Positions 36,706 through 45,738 of a DNA stretch of 64,000 bases are shown here, in pieces. The stretch lies in NCBI RefSeq assembly GCF_030056665.1, contig NZ_JASHIG010000006.1; one strand, given 5' to 3'. Origin of the DNA: Flectobacillus roseus (GTDB lineage Bacteria > Bacteroidota > Bacteroidia > Cytophagales > Spirosomataceae). The translations under genes and the position numbers were made by a program. Each line of letters starts with the position of its first letter. Within the stretch, counting starts at the first letter, position 1. Under the pieces are notes generated by a model that was not told the origin of the DNA, searched no databases, and saw only the letters and a program-made list of their open reading frames with translations.

Positions 36706-37308
36706 ATGCCCTATTTGATACTCGATTTAGAAATGTCTGGCCAAGAAGCTGGCTATCATGACATCATTCAGATTGGCGCTCTTTTAGCAGATAATGATTG
36801 GAAGGTACTTTCCAAATTTGAGACGCTCGTATATCCAGATCATGAAGATACTTTTTCGAGTTATTCTGAAAAAGTTCATGGAATTTCATTAGAAGATTTA
36901 GAAGATGCCCCTTCCTCGTACGATGCCCTAGAGGATTTTGAGGCGTGGATTCGTAAGACGCTTCGCCGCGATAGCCATGAGCGTCTGCATGATGTCGTCA
37001 TTTGTGGACAAAGTGTTATCAACGATATTAATTTTCTCAAAGCTACCTACGATGACCTCAATATTGATTGGCCATTTTCTTTCAAATTAGTTGACTTGAT
37101 GAGTATTTCGGTATTGATGTTTCAGGTATTTGAAAACAACAAAATGGCAACACCCAAGTCATATAGCCTCAAGTCTGTTGCTGACTACTTTGGCATCCAC
37201 CGTAAAGACACAACGCATAATGCCTTAGAGGATGCAGATATGACCTATCAGTGTTTTAAAAAGTATTTTGAGTTGGCAAAACAGGCAAAACTACTCACTA
37301 ATTCTTAA
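36706..37308 (+). CDS. DEDDh 3'-5' exonuclease (RNase T/DnaQ-like)
   Basis: The 200-residue protein shows exonuclease motifs: LDLEMSG (Asp7, Glu9), ICGQSVINDINF for motif II, and HNALEDADMTYQCF for motif III with His and Asp. It is a single domain of usual size. It could degrade RNA or ssDNA 3' ends. It has its own promoter and a strong terminator at 37326..37360, so it is a monocistronic gene between the McrBC and bpX modules; a link with either is not shown. Confidence 0.85.
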   Translation: MPYLILDLEMSGQEAGYHDIIQIGALLADNDWKVLSKFETLVYPDHEDTFSSYSEKVHGISLEDLEDAPSSYDALEDFEAWIRKTLRRDSHERLHDVVICGQSVINDINFLKATYDDLNIDWPFSFKLVDLMSISVLMFQVFENNKMATPKSYSLKSVADYFGIHRKDTTHNALEDADMTYQCFKKYFELAKQAKLLTNS

Positions 37309-37325
37309 AGGCAATATCATTGTTT

Positions 37326-37360
37326 AAAGCGGGTAAAATTATTTTAATTTTACCCGCTTT
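37326..37360 (+). terminator. Terminator of the exonuclease gene
   Basis: A perfect 16-bp stem (37326..37341 with 37345..37360) ends in a T run, 17 nt after the stop codon. The rest of the gap to 37585 holds the promoter for the next operon, not identified with confidence. Confidence 0.85.
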
Positions 37361-37585
37361 TAGCTCTAGGCTTTATGCGGTAGGCAAAAGTTAAATTATA
37401 TTTCTCATGAAGTAATAGAATCTTTTTTGCCTAATGCTTACTGCATAAAGCATATTAATGCAACGTTATTTTGCATTAATACTTACTCGCTCTAGTATTA
37501 TCGCCTGACTTTGAATCTTTTATCTTCCTTCGTCAAAACTTCTTAGATTTTTGTATATTGCTTTTCTATAACTGAACACCTGACC

Positions 37586-38200
37586 ATGAACTCAACCTAT
37601 TTTGTGGATTTGCTTCAGACCATTCGGGAAGAAGAAAGCGCCATTCTTTATAATAATCTCCCTGAAATTTCGGATGCCGAAAAGCAACAAGCTATTGTCT
37701 ATCTAAAAAAAACATATCAAGAGGAATGTATATGTTATCCGCATGGTTATCCTCCTTTTGATGAAAAAGCAGCCTTGTGGGGCGCACAAATACTCTATAT
37801 TTCTTGTCAATTAGTCTTATTCAGAAAACAAAAACTTGAAGATATACAGGCTTTATTGAACGACTTCTCTAGTCCTAAAACACCAAGTACAGTACTTTCA
37901 GCTGACTTAATGCTTCGGTTTCTTCCAAGTGTTATAGAAATACTCCAGTCCTTAACGCCTGAAGATCCTTTGATAGAACTATTAACCCAATTGCTGGAAA
38001 AATGGCATTATTCGGGAATAGCTTTTCTACTCAATAGTGAAAATCTTTCTTTCGAAATTGAACTTCAAGATCCTTGTCTTCGACAATTGTATCTTGATAG
38101 AGTTATCGAAAACTCAAGAACAGATCTCATGCAAAATTCTATATTAAACCCTTTCTTAAGAGCCAACTATGGGATTCATTACCAACACTTTACCCGCTAA
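37586..38200 (+). CDS. bpX0-like component of MoxR/vWA/beta-propeller system
   Basis: The 204-residue, wholly helical protein contains FDEKAALWGAQILYISCQL (about 63-81), a pattern of the small helical bpX0-type proteins that stand first in MoxR-vWA-beta-propeller ternary systems. The assignment rests on position and this motif only. It ends 16 nt before the MoxR start. The five genes 37586..44116 are on one strand with overlaps or short gaps and so form one operon. Confidence 0.55.
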   Translation: MNSTYFVDLLQTIREEESAILYNNLPEISDAEKQQAIVYLKKTYQEECICYPHGYPPFDEKAALWGAQILYISCQLVLFRKQKLEDIQALLNDFSSPKTPSTVLSADLMLRFLPSVIEILQSLTPEDPLIELLTQLLEKWHYSGIAFLLNSENLSFEIELQDPCLRQLYLDRVIENSRTDLMQNSILNPFLRANYGIHYQHFTR

Positions 38201-38216
38201 ACAACTTCATTTACAC

Positions 38217-39347
38217 ATGAATGCTATTGACCAATTAAACCAAGTTTTGGAATACCTTAAAAAAACCTTTGTAGGAAAAGATGAAATTATAGATTTACTC
38301 GGAATTTGCCTTGTAGCTCGTGAAAATGCCTTTTTACTTGGTCCTCCAGGCACAGCCAAAAGTGCTATTGTTCGCACCCTGTCACAATGTATTGTCGACG
38401 GAAATAATTTTGAATACCTACTCACTCGTTTTACAGAACCTAGTGAAATTTTTGGTCCATTTGATATTAGAAAGCTTAAGGAAGGTGAACTCATTACCAA
38501 CACAGAAGGAATGATGCCAGAAGCATCGTTGGTATTTTTGGATGAAATCTTCAACGCTAATAGTGCTATTCTTAACAGCCTACTTATGGCCTTGAATGAG
38601 CGCATCTTTAGAAGAGGTCGAGAAACTAGATTGCTCCCTGCGTTGATGTTTGTAGGTGCTAGTAACCAACTGCCACAAGAAGAAACGCTCAATGCATTAT
38701 TAGATAGATTTTTGATAAGAATAAATTGCAACTATGTGGCTCCCGATCAATTAGAACAGGTATTGATTCAAGGTTGGAAACAACAGAAAAATCCTATTCA
38801 AGATATTCCTAGTATTACCTCAAATGCGATCAAGGACTTACAAGCCATGAGTAAAAACATAGATTTGAGCCCTATTCGTGCCCAATACGTCGATTTGATT
38901 CATAGTTTGCGCAATACAGGATTTAGTGTATCAGATAGGCGAGCGGTTAAAATCCAAAATTTGATTGCAGCATCTGCTCTATTGGCTGATAGACAAGAGG
39001 TTATTACTTCCGACCTTTGGGTGATGCGCCATATCTGGGATACCGAAGAACAAATTGAAACCCTGCAAGCCATGATTGAGGGAGTCATAGGAAAAGAACC
39101 TATTCCTAATAGCCATCCTCAAGCTTTTCAAAATGCTTTACCTGATGCGGAGGTACTTATGCAAGAAATTATTTCATTAACAGAGCGCTGGGAACAATCA
39201 ACAGAAAATTGGGAGGAGAAAAATCTGATTAAAGATCAGCTACGCTTTTTACAAAATCGTAATAACTGGTTGCAATCAGAGGAAAAACGTCGATATATCC
39301 AACAAAACATAGATGCATTATGGCAAAAAATCTTGGCACAGAGTTAG
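38217..39347 (+). CDS. MoxR-type AAA+ ATPase
   Basis: Starting at MNAIDQLNQVLEY the product is 376 residues. It has Walker A GPPGTAKS (42-49), Walker B LVFLDEIFNANSA, sensor GASNQLPQ and ALLDRFLIRI arginine finger region, then a helical lid. MoxR ATPases work with vWA proteins as chaperone-like remodelling pairs; here the vWA-like partner is at 40087..42426. The ORF can be extended to 38169, overlapping the previous gene, but the downstream Met fits the family N-terminus better. Confidence 0.9.
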   Translation: MNAIDQLNQVLEYLKKTFVGKDEIIDLLGICLVARENAFLLGPPGTAKSAIVRTLSQCIVDGNNFEYLLTRFTEPSEIFGPFDIRKLKEGELITNTEGMMPEASLVFLDEIFNANSAILNSLLMALNERIFRRGRETRLLPALMFVGASNQLPQEETLNALLDRFLIRINCNYVAPDQLEQVLIQGWKQQKNPIQDIPSITSNAIKDLQAMSKNIDLSPIRAQYVDLIHSLRNTGFSVSDRRAVKIQNLIAASALLADRQEVITSDLWVMRHIWDTEEQIETLQAMIEGVIGKEPIPNSHPQAFQNALPDAEVLMQEIISLTERWEQSTENWEEKNLIKDQLRFLQNRNNWLQSEEKRRYIQQNIDALWQKILAQS

Positions 39348-40066
39348 GGGCTTTTTACCTATGCACTTCTACTAAAGAGGAGAGTTTTTGGGGTAGTATC
39401 CGACATTGGGAAAACGTGAGTATTGCTTATGAAGGCGATAATATTTGGCTAAGAGGATTGACATTAATACAAACTCAATCTGTGGAAGTAATGAGTTTGC
39501 TACACAAGCAACTTTTTGTCCAAAAAGAAGGAAAACTCTTTAAAATAGGAAGCTTATTGCCCGAAAGAAGCACCCCAGATTTAGAGTGGATACCTCTCAA
39601 AAAAGCTATTAGTATAGAGTTGCCGAGTTTTAATTTCAACTTTTTTTATTTATACGAAAAAGTAAGATTTGATTTGGTTCAAGCAACACAGCTACGGGAG
39701 TCTGTAGCTATGCTCGTGGACTTAAAGGTACTGAAAGACTATGTAGAAACCGCTCCAGCTTTACGACTCTCGGTTTTAAAGTGGGTCATACTGGGAAGTC
39801 AACAAGCTTTTGTATTAGGGACTCCCCTATTACCAATACAAGGACTTAGTTTTTGGCAAAAAGGAAGATGTTTTTTCCCTGATGGTCTACAGCCAGAGTT
39901 CCCAATTTTGTTACCTACACTAGAACAAAAACTCGGTAGCAATCCACTAGACTATAAGGTATTCAACTCCAATGGTCAAATACTTACAGTTTCAGCCTAT
40001 CAGTTCAAGCAACTTTCGAGAAGTTCTTTTAGACTAAGCTATGAGAAAATTCTTACATCACACTAA
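39320..40066 (+). CDS. bpX-type protein of the MoxR/vWA system
   Basis: The 248-residue protein is rich in beta strands and Trp (ESFWGSIRHW, LEWIPLKKAI) and ends with a helical region (ETAPALRLSVLKWVILG) and GLSFWQKGRCFFPDG. It overlaps the MoxR gene by 28 nt. The LEWIPL...IELPS element resembles the bpX2-type domain of the ternary system, but the match is by eye only. No enzyme motif is seen. Confidence 0.5.
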   Translation: MAKNLGTELGAFYLCTSTKEESFWGSIRHWENVSIAYEGDNIWLRGLTLIQTQSVEVMSLLHKQLFVQKEGKLFKIGSLLPERSTPDLEWIPLKKAISIELPSFNFNFFYLYEKVRFDLVQATQLRESVAMLVDLKVLKDYVETAPALRLSVLKWVILGSQQAFVLGTPLLPIQGLSFWQKGRCFFPDGLQPEFPILLPTLEQKLGSNPLDYKVFNSNGQILTVSAYQFKQLSRSSFRLSYEKILTSH

Positions 40067-40086
40067 CTATTAAACCACATTGCCTA

Positions 40087-42426
40087 TTGAATCATATGAA
40101 TAAGCTAGAGTATTATTTTCAATATCAAGACTATTTTTGGGAATGGGATGTTGACTCCACTATCGGACAACTTTGTATTTCTATGCCTCATGGTGATACG
40201 ATTATCTATGAAAAACAACTTCTTGAAACCCTCAATGTACTGTCAAAAACAGGTATTCCCCGCTTGGGTACACTATTGTTGTTATTCATCGCAACAAGTG
40301 CAAATGGTCAACAAAACATTGATAAGCTCTATTATCAGTTTTTAAAACTTGACAATGGGTTGCACGGCAACAATATTGTCGGTGATGCTATTAAGTTTTT
40401 ACGTCTTGTCTCCAAACTACCCGAAACGCTAAAAAGAGGTAGTCAACGGATATTGGTTTTTCAACAACTCTTGGAGGGTAGCCACAACAATTTTGCGATT
40501 AAGAAATCTACCCGCATACTTGATAACTTGAGTTACTTTTGTAAAAGTCGAATCGATTTTCCAGAAAAACAACGATTCAACAGTAGCGTCTTTGAAAAAG
40601 ATGTTCGTCCCATTGCACTACTATTCAAAAAATACCCTAATGCTGAAAGCATAGTAGCCAAACTAAGCAATCTCCACGAGATTAACCTTGAGGATTTTGA
40701 GCAAGAAATCGAACAGTCAAATGATAACCCTATAGTAGATTGGCATGAAGAGCTATTATCCAATCCTAAAACTTTTCATACCGCCGCACTAATCAAAAGC
40801 TTATGGGCAGGATTGCATATACCATTTCAAGGAGATACTCCTAGTCAACAACCCTTGGGTGGGGTTACCGATTTGAGCAACAAAGGCAACCTTGAACGTT
40901 TGCTTTTATCAGAACTTGCCCATGAGGATATAGTACTTTTATCGAGACTAGCGCATAACGAAGCGCTTTATTTACAACGTGAACTTCCTCCACAAAACAA
41001 CCCTAAAAAGCGAGTATTTTTAATAGATATTTCGATTAAAAATTGGGGAACGCCCAAAACACTTGCTTTCTCTATTTGGCTGTCATTGCTCAAGCATCCA
41101 AAAGCCAAAATGTCGACAGAATCTTTTGTCATTGGCAATGATTACACCGCCATTTCAGCTGATAATATTGAGTCGATCATCGAAGGACTTGACCTACTCG
41201 ATTACTCGCTTCATGCTGGCAATGGTATAAAAAAGTTTTTCGATACTCAATCATTCAAGAAGTCTCAACAAGAAATCTTCTATATTTCGAACAAAGCATC
41301 GACTACCTATCCAGCGATACAAAAAGAATTATCATTGGTTGCACCGATGATTAACTACTGGATTTATGTAACTCCAGAAGGGAAAATAGAGATTCATTAT
41401 CAGCAAAACAAAGGTCTTAAGCCAGTACAAGAGCTCTTGTTACCCTTGAAATCACTTTGGGAAAAAACACCACCCATTAGTAAGCAGACCACACCTCAAA
41501 AGAGAGAGAGAAACAGCAATGCCTATCCAATATTGATACCTCCTCAGCCTCAATTGGCACGTTTCACCTTCAAGGCTAAAGATGGCAATACCTATTTTAT
41601 TGTTGCCAATGCCCTTTGTAAAGCGCTAGACGAAAACAAAGGTTGGGAAGTATTACTTGATCGTAAGGAAATGGCAGAATCCTATGCCCTAGGAATCAAT
41701 ATGTCAAATGAGGTGATACTGCTAGCGTTTGTACATTCACAGAAAAAATTAAGTATTTACAATATCAATACAGGATATTGGGACTCTACCGAACTTGCTA
41801 GTTTTAAATGGAAAAATCTCTTTTTTGATGGTAATCATTTCTATATGATACAGAAAAAAATGAAGTACACTTATGTGTTAGAGAACGGAGAATCACCTCA
41901 AACTGGCGCTATAAAAATCGAGACATCTACAGTAGAAACAAATGATTTTGAGACAACAAAAAAAGTAGATATTCAAGCTAAAAAATTAGAGACAAAGTCC
42001 AGTATCAACTTTCTTAAAAACATTACTGAGGTAGGTATTAGTAACGAAAATAAAATTTTATTAAATAGACATAGTTTGTCTATTGATGATGACCATAATA
42101 TAGTTACTATTCAATCAAGCCTCTCGACAAGCATCCGTCTAACCGCCCAAGCGTTAAAGAATGGCATTTTTGAATTTCCGAATGGCGCTAGAATTCATAC
42201 CAATACATTTGGACTGTGTATCCTAGAAAATACAGCTCAAAATCAGATTATTTACTTTCCTACAGTGATGGAAGAACCTATTGCCATGAGTACCAAAGAG
42301 GATTGTTGTGGCAATACTTCCTTTTTACCCAACCTTCCACTCAAGGAATTAGAGGTAAAGGATTTTAGGAAAAAATATATAGATACATTTATTCAAGATA
42401 TCATTAACCATGGAACTACAACTTAA
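40087..42426 (+). CDS. vWA-like plus beta-propeller-like protein of the ternary system
   Basis: The 779-residue protein has a helical N-terminal half, a vWA-like Rossmann domain (about 305-460) starting VFLIDISIKNWG, and a C-terminal beta-rich region (about 485-745) with propeller-like strands such as KLSIYNINTGYWDS. The MIDAS motif is altered: Asp314-Ile-Ser316-Ile-Lys318 instead of DxSxS, so metal binding may be lost. A second Met at 40096 could be the start. It overlaps the next gene by 17 nt. The likely role is adaptor or platform worked on by the MoxR ATPase. Confidence 0.65.
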   Translation: MNHMNKLEYYFQYQDYFWEWDVDSTIGQLCISMPHGDTIIYEKQLLETLNVLSKTGIPRLGTLLLLFIATSANGQQNIDKLYYQFLKLDNGLHGNNIVGDAIKFLRLVSKLPETLKRGSQRILVFQQLLEGSHNNFAIKKSTRILDNLSYFCKSRIDFPEKQRFNSSVFEKDVRPIALLFKKYPNAESIVAKLSNLHEINLEDFEQEIEQSNDNPIVDWHEELLSNPKTFHTAALIKSLWAGLHIPFQGDTPSQQPLGGVTDLSNKGNLERLLLSELAHEDIVLLSRLAHNEALYLQRELPPQNNPKKRVFLIDISIKNWGTPKTLAFSIWLSLLKHPKAKMSTESFVIGNDYTAISADNIESIIEGLDLLDYSLHAGNGIKKFFDTQSFKKSQQEIFYISNKASTTYPAIQKELSLVAPMINYWIYVTPEGKIEIHYQQNKGLKPVQELLLPLKSLWEKTPPISKQTTPQKRERNSNAYPILIPPQPQLARFTFKAKDGNTYFIVANALCKALDENKGWEVLLDRKEMAESYALGINMSNEVILLAFVHSQKKLSIYNINTGYWDSTELASFKWKNLFFDGNHFYMIQKKMKYTYVLENGESPQTGAIKIETSTVETNDFETTKKVDIQAKKLETKSSINFLKNITEVGISNENKILLNRHSLSIDDDHNIVTIQSSLSTSIRLTAQALKNGIFEFPNGARIHTNTFGLCILENTAQNQIIYFPTVMEEPIAMSTKEDCCGNTSFLPNLPLKELEVKDFRKKYIDTFIQDIINHGTTT

Positions 42427-44116
42427 TCCTCATCAACAAAATCTGTCTCCCAAGGCAGGTTTGTTAATTGCTGGAAGTGCTATTAAATCTTGGCTTTTTG
42501 AGCTCCAATCCTTAGGATTAAGTCTTGAAAACATCACCTGTTTTCCCATTCCTGATACTACCCCCAATAGTCTTTGGGGATGTTTGGTGATTATTCCCGA
42601 ACAGCATTTTCCAATAGATATTCGTCAGCATCAAATTATCTATCAGGCATTTAGCAAAGTATATATCCCAGAAAAGTCAACAGTATTCCCTTCACTCACA
42701 GAAGAGGATGCCTGCTCTTTATTTTCTCGTATGTCTGTTTTGATACATCCTTACTTAGGGTTTATTGAACTTTCAACACCTATCAATTGGATAGAAACAG
42801 TACAAACCCCTGATTTGTGGGAGACAAAACCAATAACTCCTGCTAATAGCCTGACATTACCTAGTAGAATTAAAACCTTACTTATAAACCCTTCAGAAAG
42901 TACTGATGAAATTATTTCACGAATAGAAACACAACCAACACCAGAAAAACCTCTGTTAGACAAACCTCTCAATATCTTCGAAAAAGCGTTATTACTGTTC
43001 TATAAAATCATTATCTCTATTGCGTCGAATATATTGCTCAGTTTTAAGGCTACCTCAGCTAGCGATAATGCGCAACAGCTTTCGCGTAAAATCAAAGAGG
43101 ATTCTTTGTTGACAAAGATGCTTGAACACTTTAATTCATTAGAAAATCGTAATCAAAAATACCTTGATAAACTGTTTGATTTATTGGCAAAAAATCCCTT
43201 GGAAGCACTCAAATATGCCATTCCTATCGACGACGGCACCCATAGAGGTTCTGAGAATAATGGCTCATTGGGGTTTTCGAAATATCGAGATTCACTCGCA
43301 TTATTTGGCAATAACACATATTCGTATGGTGGAGGAAGTACAAGTATGTCAGACAGTAGCGTCGAAAGATTACGAAGACAATATCGTGGAACCGCCGAAC
43401 AGCTTATCCGTGAAGGAAAATACTCAGAAGCTGCCTTTGTTTACCTAAAATTATTGAAAGAATATTATTCAGCCGCACAAACGTTGGAGAAGGGGAAAAA
43501 ATATCACGAAGCAGCTTCTGTCTATATCAAATACCTTCATAATTATCATCAAGCAGCTATTTGCTGCGAAAATGCGAACCTTATCCATAAAGCAATAGAA
43601 TGTTATATAAAAACGGAACAATTTGAAAAAGTAGGAGATCTATATGCTAAAATCGAGAAGCATGATGAAGCGATATTGTACTATCAAAAAGTGGCAGACA
43701 ATTATCATACAGCGGGTCAATTTATAAAAGCATCTTTGGTTTACAAAAATAAGATGCACATGTTCGATAGAGCTCAAGAAATCTTATGGGAAGGTTGGGA
43801 AAAAAATCAAGATGCGTTTAATTGTCTTGGTTTATATTTCGGTAATATATCTGATGATACTTTGTGTTGGCAGAAACTTCAGCAAGTGTCCGCTTCATTA
43901 ACTAACAAACAATATCATTCCTTTTTAGATTTACTTAAAAATGTCTTTAAAAACCGTTTGGAGCTTCAACCCAACATCAAAGAATTAGCCTATGAAATTA
44001 TTTCAACGCAACTTAAAAATGACTCAAGCATAAGCACCTACCTTTCTTTTTTTGTGCCTAATGACCCACTTTTGATAAAAGATACTATCAGATTCAGATT
44101 AAATTCCCGATTTTAA
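42410..44116 (+). CDS. bpX6-like protein with TPR-like C-terminus
   Basis: The 568-residue last gene of the operon has an N-terminal alpha/beta domain (about 1-120, LSPKAGLLIAGSAIKSWLFE) with the look of a bpX6 region, then a linker with a hydrophobic helix (about 196-212). A run of TPR-like helical pairs follows (about 322-480; AEQLIREGKYSEAAFVYLKL, YHEAASVYIKYLHNYHQAA). The C-terminus is helical. The repeats suggest protein-protein binding. No nuclease or protease motif is visible, so the toxic or effector step of this system, if any, is not obvious. Confidence 0.55.
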   Translation: MELQLNPHQQNLSPKAGLLIAGSAIKSWLFELQSLGLSLENITCFPIPDTTPNSLWGCLVIIPEQHFPIDIRQHQIIYQAFSKVYIPEKSTVFPSLTEEDACSLFSRMSVLIHPYLGFIELSTPINWIETVQTPDLWETKPITPANSLTLPSRIKTLLINPSESTDEIISRIETQPTPEKPLLDKPLNIFEKALLLFYKIIISIASNILLSFKATSASDNAQQLSRKIKEDSLLTKMLEHFNSLENRNQKYLDKLFDLLAKNPLEALKYAIPIDDGTHRGSENNGSLGFSKYRDSLALFGNNTYSYGGGSTSMSDSSVERLRRQYRGTAEQLIREGKYSEAAFVYLKLLKEYYSAAQTLEKGKKYHEAASVYIKYLHNYHQAAICCENANLIHKAIECYIKTEQFEKVGDLYAKIEKHDEAILYYQKVADNYHTAGQFIKASLVYKNKMHMFDRAQEILWEGWEKNQDAFNCLGLYFGNISDDTLCWQKLQQVSASLTNKQYHSFLDLLKNVFKNRLELQPNIKELAYEIISTQLKNDSSISTYLSFFVPNDPLLIKDTIRFRLNSRF

Positions 44117-44277
44117 AAGTAAAATTTCTGACTAAAAAGGTGCATTTTAGGCTTATTTAGCCCCACTTTGATTTTTTTTACAAAAAATTTCAAATTTTTT
44201 CATCTTCATTTTATTCAGATAATGAGACAGTTATGGCAACCATTACAAAAAACTTTTCAGAAAGTGCTTGAAGTGAG

Positions 44278-44308
44278 TTTGCATTGTAAGAAATAAGTAC
44301 TAATTTTG
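44278..44308 (+). promoter_or_regulatory. Promoter of tRNA-Asp
   Basis: TTTG (44278..44281) and TAATTTTG (44301..44308) with 19 nt between them match the Bacteroidota consensus exactly, and the tRNA begins 13 nt later. Confidence 0.85.
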
Positions 44309-44320
44309 CATCAACAAAAC

Positions 44321-44394
44321 GGTTTGGTAGTTCAGTTGGTTAGAATACATGCCTGTCACGCATGGGGTCGCGGGTTCGAGTCCCGTCCAGACCG
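44321..44394 (+). tRNA. tRNA-Asp (anticodon GTC)
   Basis: All arms fold. The acceptor is GGTTTGG with CCAGACC and discriminator G. The anticodon stem CATGC/GCATG has loop CTGTCAC (anticodon GTC). The T arm is CGGGTTCGAGTCCCG. CCA is not encoded. It has its own promoter and terminator. Its 3' part is the attachment sequence duplicated at 31791..31863. Confidence 0.97.
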
Positions 44395-44395
44395 C

Positions 44396-44428
44396 AAAAG
44401 CTCAGAAAGAAATTTCCGAGCTTTTTTT
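44396..44428 (+). terminator. Terminator of tRNA-Asp
   Basis: A 13-bp stem (44396..44408 with 44413..44425) with one A-C mismatch and a 4-nt loop ends in a run of T. The copy at the att site has T in place of C, giving a perfect stem. Confidence 0.88.
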
Positions 44429-44774
44429 GTTTTACTTTTTATTGAATATTTTCAACTATAAACACTTATATTCGACGTACTTTATTTTTATTCTATTATT
44501 CTTTTTTTTCTAATTAGATTTTAATAACTTTAGTCTACACAATACAGTAAACATCACTTTTTATTCCTGTACTTCATCAAGATAAAACGTCCTTTTGATT
44601 CCCTCTTTCAATCAGGACATTGCTATTTCACTTTACACAACATTGATTCATTTGATAAAACAATCGCAATAAATCGCTTATTGTCGTTTGTTGGTAGTAT
44701 GTACCCATTTTATCTTAGTTCATCTCTGCATAATTTGTACCGCCAGTACACTATGCTTTTATAGTTGTGTAATT

Positions 44775-45476
44775 ATGAATAACAATGCTTACCTCCTCAT
44801 TAACCCGCTCAAGGAGTCGTCACTTGACCTAGCCAACAAAATCAAAGAACTTACCTCAGGAAAGGTAGTTATGGCGCCAAATATCTCAGTAGCTCAATTG
44901 TACCTTCAACAAGAATTGTACAGCACGATTTTTCTTACTTTACAACCAGATCAAGATATCCAATCTTTGATTTATCAGTTGCCGTCCAGTATTCCGATTG
45001 TGGTAGTTAGCCCAATCAAAGAATTGGCGTCAATAGCTTATGAGTATGAAAATATCGTCGACTTTATGCTTTACCCTTCTAGCGAAGCGCGTGTATTGAG
45101 AGCTTTGAATAGAGCTCAATACACTCCTATTCTTTCAAACACACGTATAGAGGATAGCTATGCTTTCATGAGAGCTGAATCTCAAATGCTAAAATTCAAC
45201 TTTAATGAAATTGAATATTTCTCTGCATTTGGTAGCTATTCAAAAATACATACAAAAGACAGTGTTCTGGTTATTAACGAGCCTCTCGATGTCTTGATGA
45301 ATATTCTGCCTAGTGGTGTGTTTAGACGAGTTCATGATGCTTATCTTATCAATATCTATAAAATAACGGCTGTGGATTCGAAAAGCTTTTTCGTTCATGA
45401 TAGAGATATTCCCGTTGGAAAATCTTATCAAAAATCCATTAACTTCCTTTTTAATGTGAAAGCCCAATTTGTATAA
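44775..45476 (+). CDS. LytTR-domain DNA-binding response regulator-like protein
   Basis: Starting at MNNNAYLLINPLKE the product is 233 residues. The N-terminal 110 residues resemble a receiver-like fold but lack a clear phospho-Asp triad. The C-terminal 95 residues match LytTR (EIEYFSAFGSYSKIHTKD, VFRRVHDAYLINIYKI). The longer frame from 44688 adds a Cys-rich stretch unlikely to be real. LytTR proteins bind tandem direct repeats near promoters. The target may be the gene downstream or its own promoter. It is transcribed alone, ending at 45644..45689. Confidence 0.85.
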   Translation: MNNNAYLLINPLKESSLDLANKIKELTSGKVVMAPNISVAQLYLQQELYSTIFLTLQPDQDIQSLIYQLPSSIPIVVVSPIKELASIAYEYENIVDFMLYPSSEARVLRALNRAQYTPILSNTRIEDSYAFMRAESQMLKFNFNEIEYFSAFGSYSKIHTKDSVLVINEPLDVLMNILPSGVFRRVHDAYLINIYKITAVDSKSFFVHDRDIPVGKSYQKSINFLFNVKAQFV

Positions 45477-45643
45477 ATTACGATTGCGTTATTATACTTT
45501 AGGCAGAAAAGCTTCTGTGAATTTATTGGAAATATTTTTACCGAAAGCGCACAACTGAGAGCCGAATACCATAAGCTAAAAGTATAAAAGCGTGCTAAAG
45601 GCCTACGGATTATAGCCTAGAGCGTATTAATCGTAAATATTTA

Positions 45644-45689
45644 AAAATGGTTAGGAGTACTTCGATTTGAAGGTATTCCTAACCATTTT
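45644..45689. terminator. Bidirectional terminator between LytTR and TSP3 genes
   Basis: 13-bp arms (45644..45656 and 45677..45689) flanked by A and T runs separate two convergent genes. Confidence 0.8.
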
Positions 45690-45738
45690 CAGTATTTCAC
45701 AATTGTATTATTTAATCATAAACACTTTAAGTCAAGGC

